NCBI GenBank assembly: GCA_017434855.1
Contig: JAFRUA010000076.1
Span: 62,001-126,000, forward strand
DNA length: 64,000 nt
Source: Clostridia bacterium
GTDB lineage: Bacteria; Bacillota; Clostridia; Oscillospirales; Acutalibacteraceae
Reading direction: 5' to 3'
Each line of letters starts with the position of its first letter. Positions within the stretch are counted from its first letter, which is position 1. Below, one piece after another: positions 24,915 to 33,680 of this stretch. The position numbers and the translations under genes are program-made. The notes below the pieces were generated by a model. That model was not told the DNA's origin. It made no database searches and saw nothing but the letters and a program-made list of their open reading frames with translations.

Positions 24915-26429
24915 ATGAATCTAAGAATGATCTCTTACCTGCTCGGCTGGGTTTTAAATGTGCAAAGCCTTTGTATGCTGCTGCCGGTCGCTGTGGGGAT
25001 CTTTTATCAGGAACCGCAGTGGCAGGCCTTTGGCATCGTTGCGTTTTGCTCACTGCTGCTCGGCGTTTTGCTGACGTTGAAAAAGCCGAAACGCACCGCG
25101 TTTTATACCAAAGAAGGCTTTGTGACCGTGGCGATGAGCTGGCTCATGCTCAGCCTTTGCGGTGCGGTCCCGTTTGTGCTGACCAAAGAAATCCCCAACT
25201 ATATCGACGCGGTGTTTGAAATGGCGTCGGGCTACACCACCACCGGCGCCAGCATCTTGACCAATGTGGAGGCGCTGTCGCAATGCTCGCTGTTCTGGCG
25301 CAGCTTTTCGCACTGGATCGGCGGCATGGGCGTGCTGGTCTTTTTGCTGATGATCGTGCCGCTGACCGGCGGCAACATGATGCAATTGATGAAGGCGGAA
25401 AGCCCCGGCCCTTCGGTGGAAAAGCTGGTGCCCCGCGTGCGCCAGACGGCGGTGATCCTGTATTCCATCTATTTTGCGCTGACACTGCTGGAAATACTGA
25501 TGCTGCTGGCCGGCGGCATGCCGTGGTTTGATTCCATCACCACCGCCTTCGGCACGGCCGGTACCGGCGGTTTTGCCATCAAAAACGCCAGCATCGGCTA
25601 TTACCACAGCTATTATCTGCAGGGCGTGGTGACGGCGTTTATGCTGCTGTTCGGCGTCAATTTTTCCGTCTATTATTTTCTGCTGTCGCGAAAGTACCGC
25701 CAGGCCTTCGGCAGCGAAGAGCTGCGCTGGTACTTCGGCATCGTTGCCGTTGCGATCATTTGCATTGCGCGCAACATCCACGCGGGTTTTTATCCGGACA
25801 GTTGGTTTGACGCATTCCACAACGCGGCGTTTTCCGTATCCACCGTGATCTCGACCACAGGGTTTGCGATCTCAGACTTTTCACAGTGGCCGCAGGCGTC
25901 CAAATTCATTTTGTTCCTGCTGATGTTCATCGGTGCCAGCGCCGGCAGTACCGGCGGCGGCATGAAGGTGTCCCGATTGATCTTGCTGATCAAAAGCTCG
26001 CTGCGCGAGATCACGGCCATCGTGCACCCGCGGGGCGTCCATCTGGTCAAGCTGGACAAAAAGCGCGTGAGCGACGACGTGATCAAGGGAACCACGTCTT
26101 ACTTCACACTTTTGATTCTGATTTATGCGTTGTCGGTTTTGCTTGTCAGCTTTGACAATTTTGACATGACAACGTCTATGACGTCAGTCGCCGCCACACT
26201 CAACAACATCGGCCCCGGGCTTGCGGCAGGCATCGGACCGAAAGGAAACTATGCGTCGTTTTCTGTGCTTTCAAAGCTTGTGCTGATCTTTGACATGCTG
26301 GCGGGCCGGCTGGAGCTGTTCCCCATGCTTGTGCTCTTCAGCCCGAAAACATGGAAAGGCAGTCTCGGCGCGATCAAAAGGAGGATCTCATGGAACAGAA
26401 AAAGTATGTACCAAGAAAAGAATCCGTGA
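24915..26429 (+). CDS. trkH: Trk potassium uptake system, membrane subunit TrkH
   Basis: TrkH is the potassium-translocating membrane subunit. The 504-residue protein is strongly hydrophobic, with four pore-loop-type repeats. The filter-region segments are visible as ASGYTTTGAS, GTAGTGGFA, ISTTGFAISD and LNNIGPGLAAG. TAAGGAG lies just upstream of the ATG. The last 40 bases overlap the start of the GPH transporter gene in another frame, so trkA, trkH and the transporter probably share a transcript. Confidence 0.95.
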   Translation: MNLRMISYLLGWVLNVQSLCMLLPVAVGIFYQEPQWQAFGIVAFCSLLLGVLLTLKKPKRTAFYTKEGFVTVAMSWLMLSLCGAVPFVLTKEIPNYIDAVFEMASGYTTTGASILTNVEALSQCSLFWRSFSHWIGGMGVLVFLLMIVPLTGGNMMQLMKAESPGPSVEKLVPRVRQTAVILYSIYFALTLLEILMLLAGGMPWFDSITTAFGTAGTGGFAIKNASIGYYHSYYLQGVVTAFMLLFGVNFSVYYFLLSRKYRQAFGSEELRWYFGIVAVAIICIARNIHAGFYPDSWFDAFHNAAFSVSTVISTTGFAISDFSQWPQASKFILFLLMFIGASAGSTGGGMKVSRLILLIKSSLREITAIVHPRGVHLVKLDKKRVSDDVIKGTTSYFTLLILIYALSVLLVSFDNFDMTTSMTSVAATLNNIGPGLAAGIGPKGNYASFSVLSKLVLIFDMLAGRLELFPMLVLFSPKTWKGSLGAIKRRISWNRKSMYQEKNP

Positions 26430-27886
26430 TCTATGCGGTCGCGGCGCTCGGCCAGGGGTTGGTCTACAGCTGTATGAGCAGCTATATCACCGACTTCTAT
26501 ATGAACGTCCTGATGCTGAGCGCGTGGTTCGTCATCCTGCTGATGCTGCTTGCCCGTGTGTGGGACGCGGTCAACGACCCGCTGATGGGCCTGATCGTGG
26601 ACCGCCACATGACCAGGTGGGGCCGCATGCGCCCCTACCCCGTCTTCACGGCAATTCCCATTGCGATCCTGACGATCCTGATGTTCACCCACCCGATCGG
26701 CTTTGAACACGGCAGCCAGAGCACCGGCCTTTACATTTATGTTGCGGCGGTCTATGTCCTTTGGGGCATGATCTATACCGCGTCGGACGTGCCGTTCTGG
26801 TCGCTGCCGAACGTCATGACACCGAACCCGGCGGAGCGCGGCAACATCATCTCTTACGGCCGCACCGTCGGCGGCATCGGCTCCGCTGTCACCGTGGCGC
26901 TGCCGATCATCCTCGGCTTCATCCCGATGCTGGCAAAACGTGAAGATTTCAACTCGATCAAATACCCGATCATGGCCATCACAATGGCAGCGATCGGCAT
27001 GCCGCTGTTTGTGATGTCTTCCTTCAAGGTCAAGGAGCGCGTGGTGCATCCCAACGCCACCAAGCGCGCACCGGGCGAACCGTCGTCCCTGTCGCGCATC
27101 TTTCACTGCAAGCCTCTGATGCTGGTCGTGCTGACGGGCGTGCTGTCCTTCGGCCGGTACATGCTGCAGTCTGCCGCCCCACATGTGGCACGCTACGGCG
27201 GCTTTTATATGGGGATCGACAAAGAGACCATGACCGTAGAACAGTACACAGGCAATTTGAGCAAGATTCAGATGATTATCCAGATTTGCACGGCGGTCGG
27301 CATGTTCGGCGCAATGATCTTTTTGCCGAAGCTGTTTAAAAAGTTCGAGTACCGCACGCTGATGATCGTGTCCTGTTTTGGTGGGTTTGTTGCATCGGTC
27401 GTGACACTTCTGGTCGGCTGGTACACCAAAAATCTGCTGTTCTGCATCCCGTTCTTCATCATCTCCGCGATTCCGCTGGGCGTGATCAACAACGTGTCGG
27501 GCGCCATGGTGTTTGACTGTATCGACTTTATGGAGTGGAAAACCGGCTACCGCGACAACGCGCTCGGCTCGGCGTGCCAGTCCTTCGTCAACAAACTGGG
27601 CAACGCTTTTGCCACCGTCATGATCATTGCGATGTACCTCATTGTCAAAATCGACCCGCAGGAGATTGCCGGAGGCAAAGCGCAGGAAATGATGGAGTTT
27701 GCAAAGAACATGGGCAGCGCGCAAAATTTCGGCATGTATGCGCTCATCTCGATCGTACCCGGCATCAGCCTGTTGCTGTGCGCCATCCCGATGCTGTTCT
27801 ATGACATTGTGGGCGACAAGAAAAAGAAAATCACCGAAGAGCTTGCCATCCAGCGCAAAGAGCGCGGCATCGTCATCAGTGATTAA
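26390..27886 (+). CDS. GPH-family (MFS_2) sugar:cation symporter
   Basis: A 498-residue transporter with about 12 membrane spans from the glycoside-pentoside-hexuronide:cation symporter family (melibiose-carrier type). The family signature WDAVNDPLMGLIVDRHMTRW lies in the second to third span and marks the cation/sugar-binding face. The ATG at 26390 is preceded by AAAAGGAGGA and lies inside the end of trkH. The nearby GH31 glycosidase gene, on the other strand, makes a role in uptake of an oligosaccharide or glycoside possible, but the substrate is unknown. Confidence 0.9.
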   Translation: MEQKKYVPRKESVIYAVAALGQGLVYSCMSSYITDFYMNVLMLSAWFVILLMLLARVWDAVNDPLMGLIVDRHMTRWGRMRPYPVFTAIPIAILTILMFTHPIGFEHGSQSTGLYIYVAAVYVLWGMIYTASDVPFWSLPNVMTPNPAERGNIISYGRTVGGIGSAVTVALPIILGFIPMLAKREDFNSIKYPIMAITMAAIGMPLFVMSSFKVKERVVHPNATKRAPGEPSSLSRIFHCKPLMLVVLTGVLSFGRYMLQSAAPHVARYGGFYMGIDKETMTVEQYTGNLSKIQMIIQICTAVGMFGAMIFLPKLFKKFEYRTLMIVSCFGGFVASVVTLLVGWYTKNLLFCIPFFIISAIPLGVINNVSGAMVFDCIDFMEWKTGYRDNALGSACQSFVNKLGNAFATVMIIAMYLIVKIDPQEIAGGKAQEMMEFAKNMGSAQNFGMYALISIVPGISLLLCAIPMLFYDIVGDKKKKITEELAIQRKERGIVISD

Positions 27887-27955
27887 AAAAAACGGAATCA
27901 ACTGCTGAAAAGCAGCGTAAAAATCATCGGAAACATTTTTGAAAGGGGAATTTTT

Positions 27956-28675
27956 ATGAAAGACTATCTTATCCTGTTCTGTCCGGTCGTCATCGGCGCC
28001 ATCTTTTTCGCGCTCTTCACCGTGAAGTGCCACAAGCAGCGCAGTGTCGGCGGCGTATTCATCAAAAACGCGGTCAGCGCCTTCTTTATCATCACGGCGG
28101 GCATCGCCCTCTGGCAGCACCCGTGGAATTTTAAGTATGGCCTTCCGATCCTGGTCGGCCTGGTGTTCGGCATGCTGGGTGACATCTATCTGGACCAGAA
28201 GTGGGTCTATCCCGACGACATGAAAAAATATCTGTACGCCGGCTTCGCCTCCTTCGGCATCGGGCATCTGTTCTATATTCCGGCGATCTATGCCGCGGCA
28301 GACATCCCGCTGAAGTATTGCTGGATCCCGCTGCTCTTCGGCGCGGTGGTCTGCGTCTTTAATCTTGCTACGGAAAAAGCAACCAAACAGAACTTCGGCG
28401 AATTCCGTCCCACGGTCTCTGTGTACGGCGTCATCGTTGCGGGCATGGCCGGCACCAGCATGCTGGCCGCGGTCATTACCAAAAAGCCGGCGTTTATCTG
28501 CTGCGCCGTCGGCGGCGTCATGTTCCTGATCTCTGACCTGATTCTGTCTCCGATGTACTTCGGGCCGAAGGAAAAGAACAATTCCGCCAACTTCTTTATC
28601 AACCACCTGACCTATTACATTGCGCAGTATCTGCTTGCGATTTCCATTGCACTGCTCCCCTGCAGCGCCTGCTGA
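27956..28675 (+). CDS. YhhN family membrane protein (lysoplasmalogenase-like), copy 1
   Basis: A 239-residue integral membrane protein with about eight spans, belonging to the YhhN/TMEM86 family. Characterised members hydrolyse the vinyl-ether bond of lysoplasmalogens; plasmalogens do occur in anaerobic Clostridia. The family's conserved acidic segments are visible as GMLGDIYLDQKW and FLISDLILSP. GAAAGGGG precedes the ATG. It follows the GPH transporter after 69 bases and ends at a terminator. A second YhhN gene is at 61.5-62.2 kb. Confidence 0.8.
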   Translation: MKDYLILFCPVVIGAIFFALFTVKCHKQRSVGGVFIKNAVSAFFIITAGIALWQHPWNFKYGLPILVGLVFGMLGDIYLDQKWVYPDDMKKYLYAGFASFGIGHLFYIPAIYAAADIPLKYCWIPLLFGAVVCVFNLATEKATKQNFGEFRPTVSVYGVIVAGMAGTSMLAAVITKKPAFICCAVGGVMFLISDLILSPMYFGPKEKNNSANFFINHLTYYIAQYLLAISIALLPCSAC

Positions 28676-28701
28676 ATCACATAAGCATAAGACTGTATTC
28701 C

Positions 28702-28733
28702 GGCTGTGTCCTTTTGGGCGCAGCCCTTTTTTA
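28702..28733 (+). terminator. Rho-independent terminator after YhhN copy 1
   Basis: GGCTGTG (28702-28708) pairs with CGCAGCC (28719-28725), including one G-T pair, and is followed by a run of T. Confidence 0.75.
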
Positions 28734-28740
28734 CACAAAA

Positions 28741-28940
28741 AAGCCGCCCGAACGGCGCCTTCCGTAAGAAATTGCGCCGCAGCTAAATTCGGCTCCGCCG
28801 AGCTGTAAGGCGAATTTAATTTAGCTGAAGCCGTATGGTTTCAATTTAGCTTTTCCCACTTGACACTTTCATAATTTGAAAGTGTCAAGCGGGATTATTT
28901 TACTTCCTTATGTCAGGTCGCCCGAAGGCGGCATTATATG
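28741..28940. repeat. Cluster of palindromes in the largest intergenic gap
   Basis: CAGCTAAATT (28780-28789) and AATTTAGCTG (28818-28827) are perfect inverted repeats enclosing a smaller hairpin. A second hairpin pairs CTTGACACTTTCA (28859-28871) with TGAAAGTGTCAAG (28877-28889), extended by a flanking CCC/GGG pairing. TTTAGCT also recurs directly. Neither hairpin is followed by a T run on either strand, and no open frame of note is present, so it looks like a REP- or MITE-type non-coding element. Confidence 0.55.
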
Positions 28941-28956
28941 TGCTTAAAGATTTGAT

Positions 28957-30489
28957 TCAGCCGTGCCACAGCTTTTGATCCAGCGCACGATACTGCACAG
29001 CCTCTGCCATGTGGGCGCTTTGGATATGCTCACTGCCGTCAAGGTCGGCGATGGTGCGCGCGATGCGCAAAATCTTGTCATAGGCACGCGCCGACAACCC
29101 CAACACCACAAAGCTGCGTTCCAAAAGCGCTTTTGACGCGTCGTCCAGCGCACAGAATGCCCTTGTCTGTGCAGGCGTCATCTTGGCGTTGCATGACGTT
29201 GCCGTTCCGGCAAAGCGCCGACGCTGGATCTCTCGCGCCGCATTGACCCGCGCACGGATCGTTTCAGAAGACTCGCTCATGCTGTTGTCAGACAGCTTTT
29301 CAAAATCCACCGGCGCCACCTCAACATGAAGGTCGATGCGGTCCAGCAGCGGCCCGCTGACGCGCGAAAGATATTTTGACACCGCATCACCGCGGCAGGT
29401 GCATTTGCGTGTCGGGTGGCCATAGTATCCGCAGGGGCAGGGATTCATCGCGCAGACCAGCATGGTTTCGCACGGATACGTCAGGGACCCGGATACGCGC
29501 GTGATGGTGATGACGCCGTCTTCGATCGGCTGACGCATCGCCTCCATTGAAATGCGCGGAAACTCCGGCAGCTCATCCAGAAACAGCACGCCGTTGTGGG
29601 CCAGCGACAGCTCGCCCGGTTTCGGGACCCGACCGCCGCCGGACAGACCGACCGCAGAGATCGTGTGGTGCGGCGCACGGAACGGCCGCCGCGTGATCAG
29701 CGACTGCTCGTTAGACAGCAGCCCGGCAATGGAATAGATCTTGGTCGTTTCCATCGATTCCTCTTCGGTCATGTCCGGCAGAATCGACGGCAGCCGCTTT
29801 GCAAGCATGCTTTTGCCGGACCCCGGCGGGCCGACCATCAGCACGTTGTGGCCGCCGGCCGCTGCGATCTCAAGCGCACGTTTGGGCATGAACTGCCCCT
29901 TGACGTCTGAAAAATCAAGCGCCGGTCCGATCTGCCTTTGCGCCATCGGGAACATCTCTCTGCTTGCCTTTTGCAGCGGCCGATAACCGGAAAGATGATC
30001 AACCAGCGTTTTGCAGTCCGGCACGGGATAGATATCGATGCCGTCCACCACGCAGCTTTCGGCAGCGTTTTCCATCGGAACAAAGACGGCGTCCATGCCC
30101 TGTTCCTTTGCATGGATCACCATGGGCAAAATGCCGGCCACGCGGCGCACCTCACCGTTCAGCGACAGTTCGCCGATCAAAGCGCAGTTGCCGGGATTCT
30201 GCCGCAGTTGGCCGGTTGCCAGCAAAAGCGCAACCGAGATCGGCAGATCATACATCGACCCCTCTTTGCGCTTATCCGCGGGTGAAAGATTGATCGTCAC
30301 ACGTGACGCCGGGAAGAAAAAGCCGCTGTTCTTGATCGCGGCGCGCACCCGCTCCCGCGATTCGCTGACCGCCATGTCGGGCAGGCCAACAATATCACAG
30401 CGCGGCAGTCCCCGGTCGACCGAGACTTCCACGCTGACGGGATAGGTGCTCATTCCAAACAAACCGATGCTGTTCACCTGTGCAAACAT
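28957..30489 (-). CDS. comM: YifB/ComM family Mg-chelatase-like AAA+ ATPase
   Basis: A 510-residue AAA+ protein of the YifB/ComM family; ComM is a branch-migration helicase in natural transformation. The N-terminal ChlI-like domain (MFAQVNSIGLFGMSTYPVSVEV onwards) is followed by the AAA+ core. The core has VGPPGSGKSMLAKRLP (Walker A), VLFLDELPEF (Walker B) and the Cys-rich CNPCPCGYYG insert with CTC, and a C-terminal Mg-chelatase domain ends the protein. The start at 30489 has AAGGAG 7 bases upstream; the frame remains open far upstream into rbgA but without family similarity. It follows lepB and rbgA. Confidence 0.93.
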   Translation of the reverse strand: MFAQVNSIGLFGMSTYPVSVEVSVDRGLPRCDIVGLPDMAVSESRERVRAAIKNSGFFFPASRVTINLSPADKRKEGSMYDLPISVALLLATGQLRQNPGNCALIGELSLNGEVRRVAGILPMVIHAKEQGMDAVFVPMENAAESCVVDGIDIYPVPDCKTLVDHLSGYRPLQKASREMFPMAQRQIGPALDFSDVKGQFMPKRALEIAAAGGHNVLMVGPPGSGKSMLAKRLPSILPDMTEEESMETTKIYSIAGLLSNEQSLITRRPFRAPHHTISAVGLSGGGRVPKPGELSLAHNGVLFLDELPEFPRISMEAMRQPIEDGVITITRVSGSLTYPCETMLVCAMNPCPCGYYGHPTRKCTCRGDAVSKYLSRVSGPLLDRIDLHVEVAPVDFEKLSDNSMSESSETIRARVNAAREIQRRRFAGTATSCNAKMTPAQTRAFCALDDASKALLERSFVVLGLSARAYDKILRIARTIADLDGSEHIQSAHMAEAVQYRALDQKLWHG

Positions 30490-30511
30490 TGCAGGTCTCC
30501 TTCCAAAGCGA

Positions 30512-31390
30512 TCAATGAGACGGCGGACGTTCAAACGACAGGCGGCCCAGCTTCCCCGCGCGGTATTCATCCAGCAGCATGGCGGCGGCACGCTCGGTGT
30601 CGATCTCTCCGCCGCGGATACGCATGCCGCGCTTTTGGCCGATCTGTTCCAGCAGTTCAAAAGGCTGCTGCGTCGCCAGAGCGTCGTCGGCCAGCGCATA
30701 GCGCTCTTTCAGCAGCGCCGGATGCTGTGCCGCCAGCACCGCCAAAAGCCGGCAGGCCATGGTTTCCCCGTCCAGCACCTCATCTTTGACGGAACCGATA
30801 AATGCCAGCTTGTCACCGATAGCCGGGTCGTCAAACCGCGGCCACAGCACACCCGGCGTATCGAGCAGCTCAATGCCGCCCCCGATCGCAAACCACTGGC
30901 TGCGCCGTGTCACGCCGGGCCGGTCCGCCACGGCTGCGCGGTTCTTTTTTGCCATACGGTTGATAAACGAGGATTTTCCGGTGTTCGGGATGCCGACCAC
31001 CATGACGCGCAGCGCCTTGCCGGGCATCCCCTTTTCTTCGTTGGCTTTGATCTTGTCGGCCAGCACCGTGCGCACCAGTGCGTGATAACGGTTCAGGCCC
31101 TTGCCGCTGCGGCAGTCCACCGCAATGGCGTGCTGGCCCAGCGACGCAAAATAGCGCACCCACTGCGCCGTGATCTCCGGGTCTGCCATGTCGCATTTAT
31201 TCAGCAGCACGATGCGCGGTTTTCTTTGCGTCAGCTCATCCAGCTCCGGATTGCGGCTGGAAAGCGGGATGCGCGCGTCCAGCAGCTCTGTCACACAGTC
31301 CACCAGCGGCAGATACTCTTTGATCTGGCGGCGGGTCTTTGCCATGTGGCCGGGGAACCACTGCACCGTCTGCTTTTGAAAGTCAGGCAT
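30512..31390 (-). CDS. rbgA: Ribosome biogenesis GTPase YlqF/RbgA
   Basis: RbgA is a circularly permuted GTPase needed for late assembly of the 50S subunit. The 292-residue protein opens with QWFPGHMAKTRRQI. The G-motifs come in permuted order: NKCDMAD (G4), then GIPNTGKSSFINRM (G1), then LLDTPGVLWP (G3). A C-terminal helical RNA-binding domain follows. GAGGAGG lies just before the ATG. The gene starts one base after the lepB stop, in the common lepB-rbgA gene order. Confidence 0.96.
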   Translation of the reverse strand: MPDFQKQTVQWFPGHMAKTRRQIKEYLPLVDCVTELLDARIPLSSRNPELDELTQRKPRIVLLNKCDMADPEITAQWVRYFASLGQHAIAVDCRSGKGLNRYHALVRTVLADKIKANEEKGMPGKALRVMVVGIPNTGKSSFINRMAKKNRAAVADRPGVTRRSQWFAIGGGIELLDTPGVLWPRFDDPAIGDKLAFIGSVKDEVLDGETMACRLLAVLAAQHPALLKERYALADDALATQQPFELLEQIGQKRGMRIRGGEIDTERAAAMLLDEYRAGKLGRLSFERPPSH

Positions 31391-31391
31391 T

Positions 31392-32090
31392 TCAGGCCTC
31401 CTCGGCGTTCTTCGGCGTCAGCGCCGCCTGCCTGATCCGCCATGCGTCTGTCGGGTACCAATGAAAGCTCTGCTTTCCGGTCACTGGGTCCTTGGCCGCG
31501 TTGAACGGCCGCACCTTGACCACGCCGAGGATATAGTTTTCATCAATAAAGCCGAGTGTATCGCCGGTCGGCGAAAGCATAAAGGACCGGCTGTCGGCAG
31601 AGTTTTCACGGTTGTCACCCATCACAAAGACCTTGCCCTGTGGCACAGTCACCGGGTACTGCGCCTGCGTGCCCATCTGCGGGTTGGTCTGCATCGGCAG
31701 GCCGGTGATCGGGTCCGTATTGATAAACGGTTCATCCAGCAGCACATCGTCCACATAAACGCTGCCGTCACGGATGTCAATTGTTTGCCCCCCGGTCGCG
31801 ATAACACGCTTGACCACAGGCTCGTTAAAAGAGTTCGGCTGTGTCACGATGACGACCTGACCGTATTGCGGCTTGCCGTTCAAGGGCGTCACCATCAGCC
31901 AGTCGCCGTCGGTCAGCGTAGGCACCATCGAGCTGCCCTTGACACCGACCACGCGGAAAAAGAAGGTGAAAATAATCATGATCGCAACCAGCGCCGTCGC
32001 CAGGACCGATGCAAAATCATACACGTTGATGACCGAACGGTCCCCGATCGTCAAATCTTTTTTATCTTTTTTGGTCAAATCCTGCGGCAT
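31392..32090 (-). CDS. lepB: Signal peptidase I
   Basis: LepB removes signal peptides from exported preproteins at the outer face of the membrane. The 232-residue protein has one membrane span (about 25-47) and all conserved boxes: VKGSSMVPTL with the nucleophile Ser, VVKRVIATGG with the general-base Lys, and VFVMGDNRENSADSR. The start at 32090 gives a spacing of 8 bases from AAGGA; the ATG at 32099 and the TTG at 32108 are too close to it. It has its own consensus promoter and heads lepB-rbgA-comM. Confidence 0.95.
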   Translation of the reverse strand: MPQDLTKKDKKDLTIGDRSVINVYDFASVLATALVAIMIIFTFFFRVVGVKGSSMVPTLTDGDWLMVTPLNGKPQYGQVVIVTQPNSFNEPVVKRVIATGGQTIDIRDGSVYVDDVLLDEPFINTDPITGLPMQTNPQMGTQAQYPVTVPQGKVFVMGDNRENSADSRSFMLSPTGDTLGFIDENYILGVVKVRPFNAAKDPVTGKQSFHWYPTDAWRIRQAALTPKNAEEA

Positions 32091-32125
32091 GAGGATCATC
32101 CTTTCCAAACTGTATAATTATATTG

Positions 32126-32154
32126 ATTATAGCATAAAGAAACGGAAAAATCAA
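32126..32154 (-). promoter_or_regulatory. Sigma-A promoter of lepB-rbgA-comM
   Basis: On the minus strand TTGATT (32154-32149), a 17-base spacer and a perfect TATAAT (32131-32126) lie about 36 bases before the lepB start. Confidence 0.82.
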
Positions 32155-32193
32155 CCTTTGCCTCTGATTTTCTGCGATTCATCGTCTGCACGC

Positions 32194-32222
32194 TTGCTTT
32201 TTCGACAGAAATGTGCTATAAT
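32194..32222 (+). promoter_or_regulatory. Sigma-A promoter of nfeD-SPFH
   Basis: TTGCTT (32194-32199), a 17-base spacer and TATAAT (32217-32222) lie about 26 bases before the nfeD start. Confidence 0.8.
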
Positions 32223-32247
32223 ACCATCAGGATCGGAGGTGAACCGT

Positions 32248-32685
32248 ATGGAAGAAAAAACGCTGCTCATTCTTTGGATCGCCCTGGCCGTCATCTTTGC
32301 CGTTGCAGAGGCCGCCACCGCGCAGATCGTCACGCTGTGGTTTGTGATCGGCGCCATCGGTGCGATCATCGCCAACGTGCTGCACGCATCCGCGCTGGTG
32401 CAGGGCATCGTCTTTGTGGGGGTATCGCTGCTGACGCTGCTGGTTGCGCGCCCGTATTTCAAGCGCTTTGTCAAGACAAAGATCCAGCCGACCAACCTTG
32501 ACATGTGCATCGGGCAAACGGCGCTGGTGACCGAAGACATCGACAACACCCGTGAAGTGGGCGCGGCCAAGATCCGCGGCAACATCTGGACGGCGCGCAG
32601 CCAGGACGGCTCCCCCATCCCGGCGGGCACACCCGTTACCGTTGTCGCCATCGAGGGCGTCAAACTCATTGTGAAAACCAATTAA
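32248..32685 (+). CDS. NfeD family membrane protein
   Basis: A 145-residue protein with two to three membrane segments in the first half (about residues 5-70) and a soluble C-terminal OB-fold (about 85-145), the layout of short NfeD proteins. These are partners of SPFH/stomatin proteins and are thought to help organise membrane microdomains. GGAGGTG precedes the ATG at 32248; the frame extends upstream through the promoter and was trimmed for that reason. The SPFH gene follows after 12 bases. Confidence 0.88.
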   Translation: MEEKTLLILWIALAVIFAVAEAATAQIVTLWFVIGAIGAIIANVLHASALVQGIVFVGVSLLTLLVARPYFKRFVKTKIQPTNLDMCIGQTALVTEDIDNTREVGAAKIRGNIWTARSQDGSPIPAGTPVTVVAIEGVKLIVKTN

Positions 32686-32697
32686 GGAGGTCATTGT

Positions 32698-33627
32698 ATG
32701 GATATCACTCTTATCATTGTCATTGTTGTGCTTGTATTGTTTGTTGTTGCGCTTGTCGCTGCCAACATCAAGATCGTGCCGCAGTCCCGCGCCTATGTCA
32801 TTGAAAAGCTGGGCGCATACAGCGCGACCTGGCAGACGGGCCTGCACGTCAAAATCCCCATCTTTGAACGCATCGCAAAGATCGTGTCGCTCAAGGAGCA
32901 GGTTGTGGATTTCAAGCCCCAGCCCGTGATCACCAAGGATAACGTCACCATGCAGATCGACACCGTGGTCTTTTATCAGATCACCGATCCGAAGCTGTAC
33001 ACCTACGGCGTGGAGCATCCCCTGTCTGCCATTGAAAACCTGACCGCCACCACGTTGCGTAACATCATCGGCGAAATGGAACTGGACCACACGCTCACCT
33101 CGCGCGATACGATCAATGCCAAAATTCGCGGCATTCTGGACGAAGCGACCGACCCGTGGGGCATCAAGGTCAACCGCGTGGAGCTGAAAAACATTCTGCC
33201 GCCGCGCGAAATTCAGGACGCGATGGAAAAGCAGATGAAGGCTGAACGTGAGCGCCGCGAAGCCATCCTGCGCGCCGAAGGTGACAAGGAAAGCAAAATC
33301 CTTGTGGCACAGGGCCAGAAGGAAGCGAAAATTCTTGCCGCGCAGGCGGACAAGGAAGCCGCCATCCTGCAGGCTGACGCCGTGCGTGAAAAGAAAATTC
33401 GCGAAGCGGACGGCGAAGCGCAGGCCATCCTTGCCGTGCAAAAGGCAGAGGCGGAAAGCATCCGCCTGATCAACGAAGCGAACCCGTCCAAGGCCGTGAT
33501 CGCCCTGCGTTCGCTCGAATCGCTGGAAAAGGTCGCCGACGGCAACGCCACCAAGCTCATCATCCCGTCAGAGATTCAGTCCGTCGCCGGACTTGCGGCG
33601 TCGGTCAAGGAACTCATTCAGGAATAA
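32698..33627 (+). CDS. SPFH domain/stomatin-like membrane protein
   Basis: A 309-residue protein with an N-terminal membrane anchor (about 3-22), an SPFH domain (about 25-200, starting IKIVPQSRAYVIEKLGAY) and a long Ala/Glu/Lys-rich coiled coil (about 180-260). It belongs to the QmcA/stomatin group, whose members form large ring-like membrane assemblies and interact with FtsH-type proteases or NfeD proteins. AAGGAGG precedes the ATG. Pairing with nfeD in a two-gene operon is the usual arrangement. The exact cellular task is not known. Confidence 0.92.
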   Translation: MDITLIIVIVVLVLFVVALVAANIKIVPQSRAYVIEKLGAYSATWQTGLHVKIPIFERIAKIVSLKEQVVDFKPQPVITKDNVTMQIDTVVFYQITDPKLYTYGVEHPLSAIENLTATTLRNIIGEMELDHTLTSRDTINAKIRGILDEATDPWGIKVNRVELKNILPPREIQDAMEKQMKAERERREAILRAEGDKESKILVAQGQKEAKILAAQADKEAAILQADAVREKKIREADGEAQAILAVQKAEAESIRLINEANPSKAVIALRSLESLEKVADGNATKLIIPSEIQSVAGLAASVKELIQE

Positions 33628-33645
33628 CAACCACAAATAATTGTA

Positions 33646-33680
33646 CCCCGCAAAGGTTCGCGCCTCTGCGGGGTTGCTTG
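33646..33680. terminator. Terminator between the SPFH gene and aroQ
   Basis: CCCCGCA (33646-33652) pairs with TGCGGGG (33667-33673), followed by TTGCTTGTT. The opposite side is also AT-rich, so it may serve both convergent operons. Confidence 0.7.

Noticed and set aside
26249-28738. An 829-codon open frame on the minus strand
   Set aside because: It is antisense to the GPH transporter and YhhN genes, has a His/Arg/Asp-rich composition typical of shadows in GC-rich DNA, and shows no domain or suitable ribosome-binding site.
28855-28893. Terminator for comM or YhhN copy 1
   Set aside because: The stem is strong, but neither strand has a T run after it, and a proper terminator for YhhN copy 1 lies at 28702-28733.
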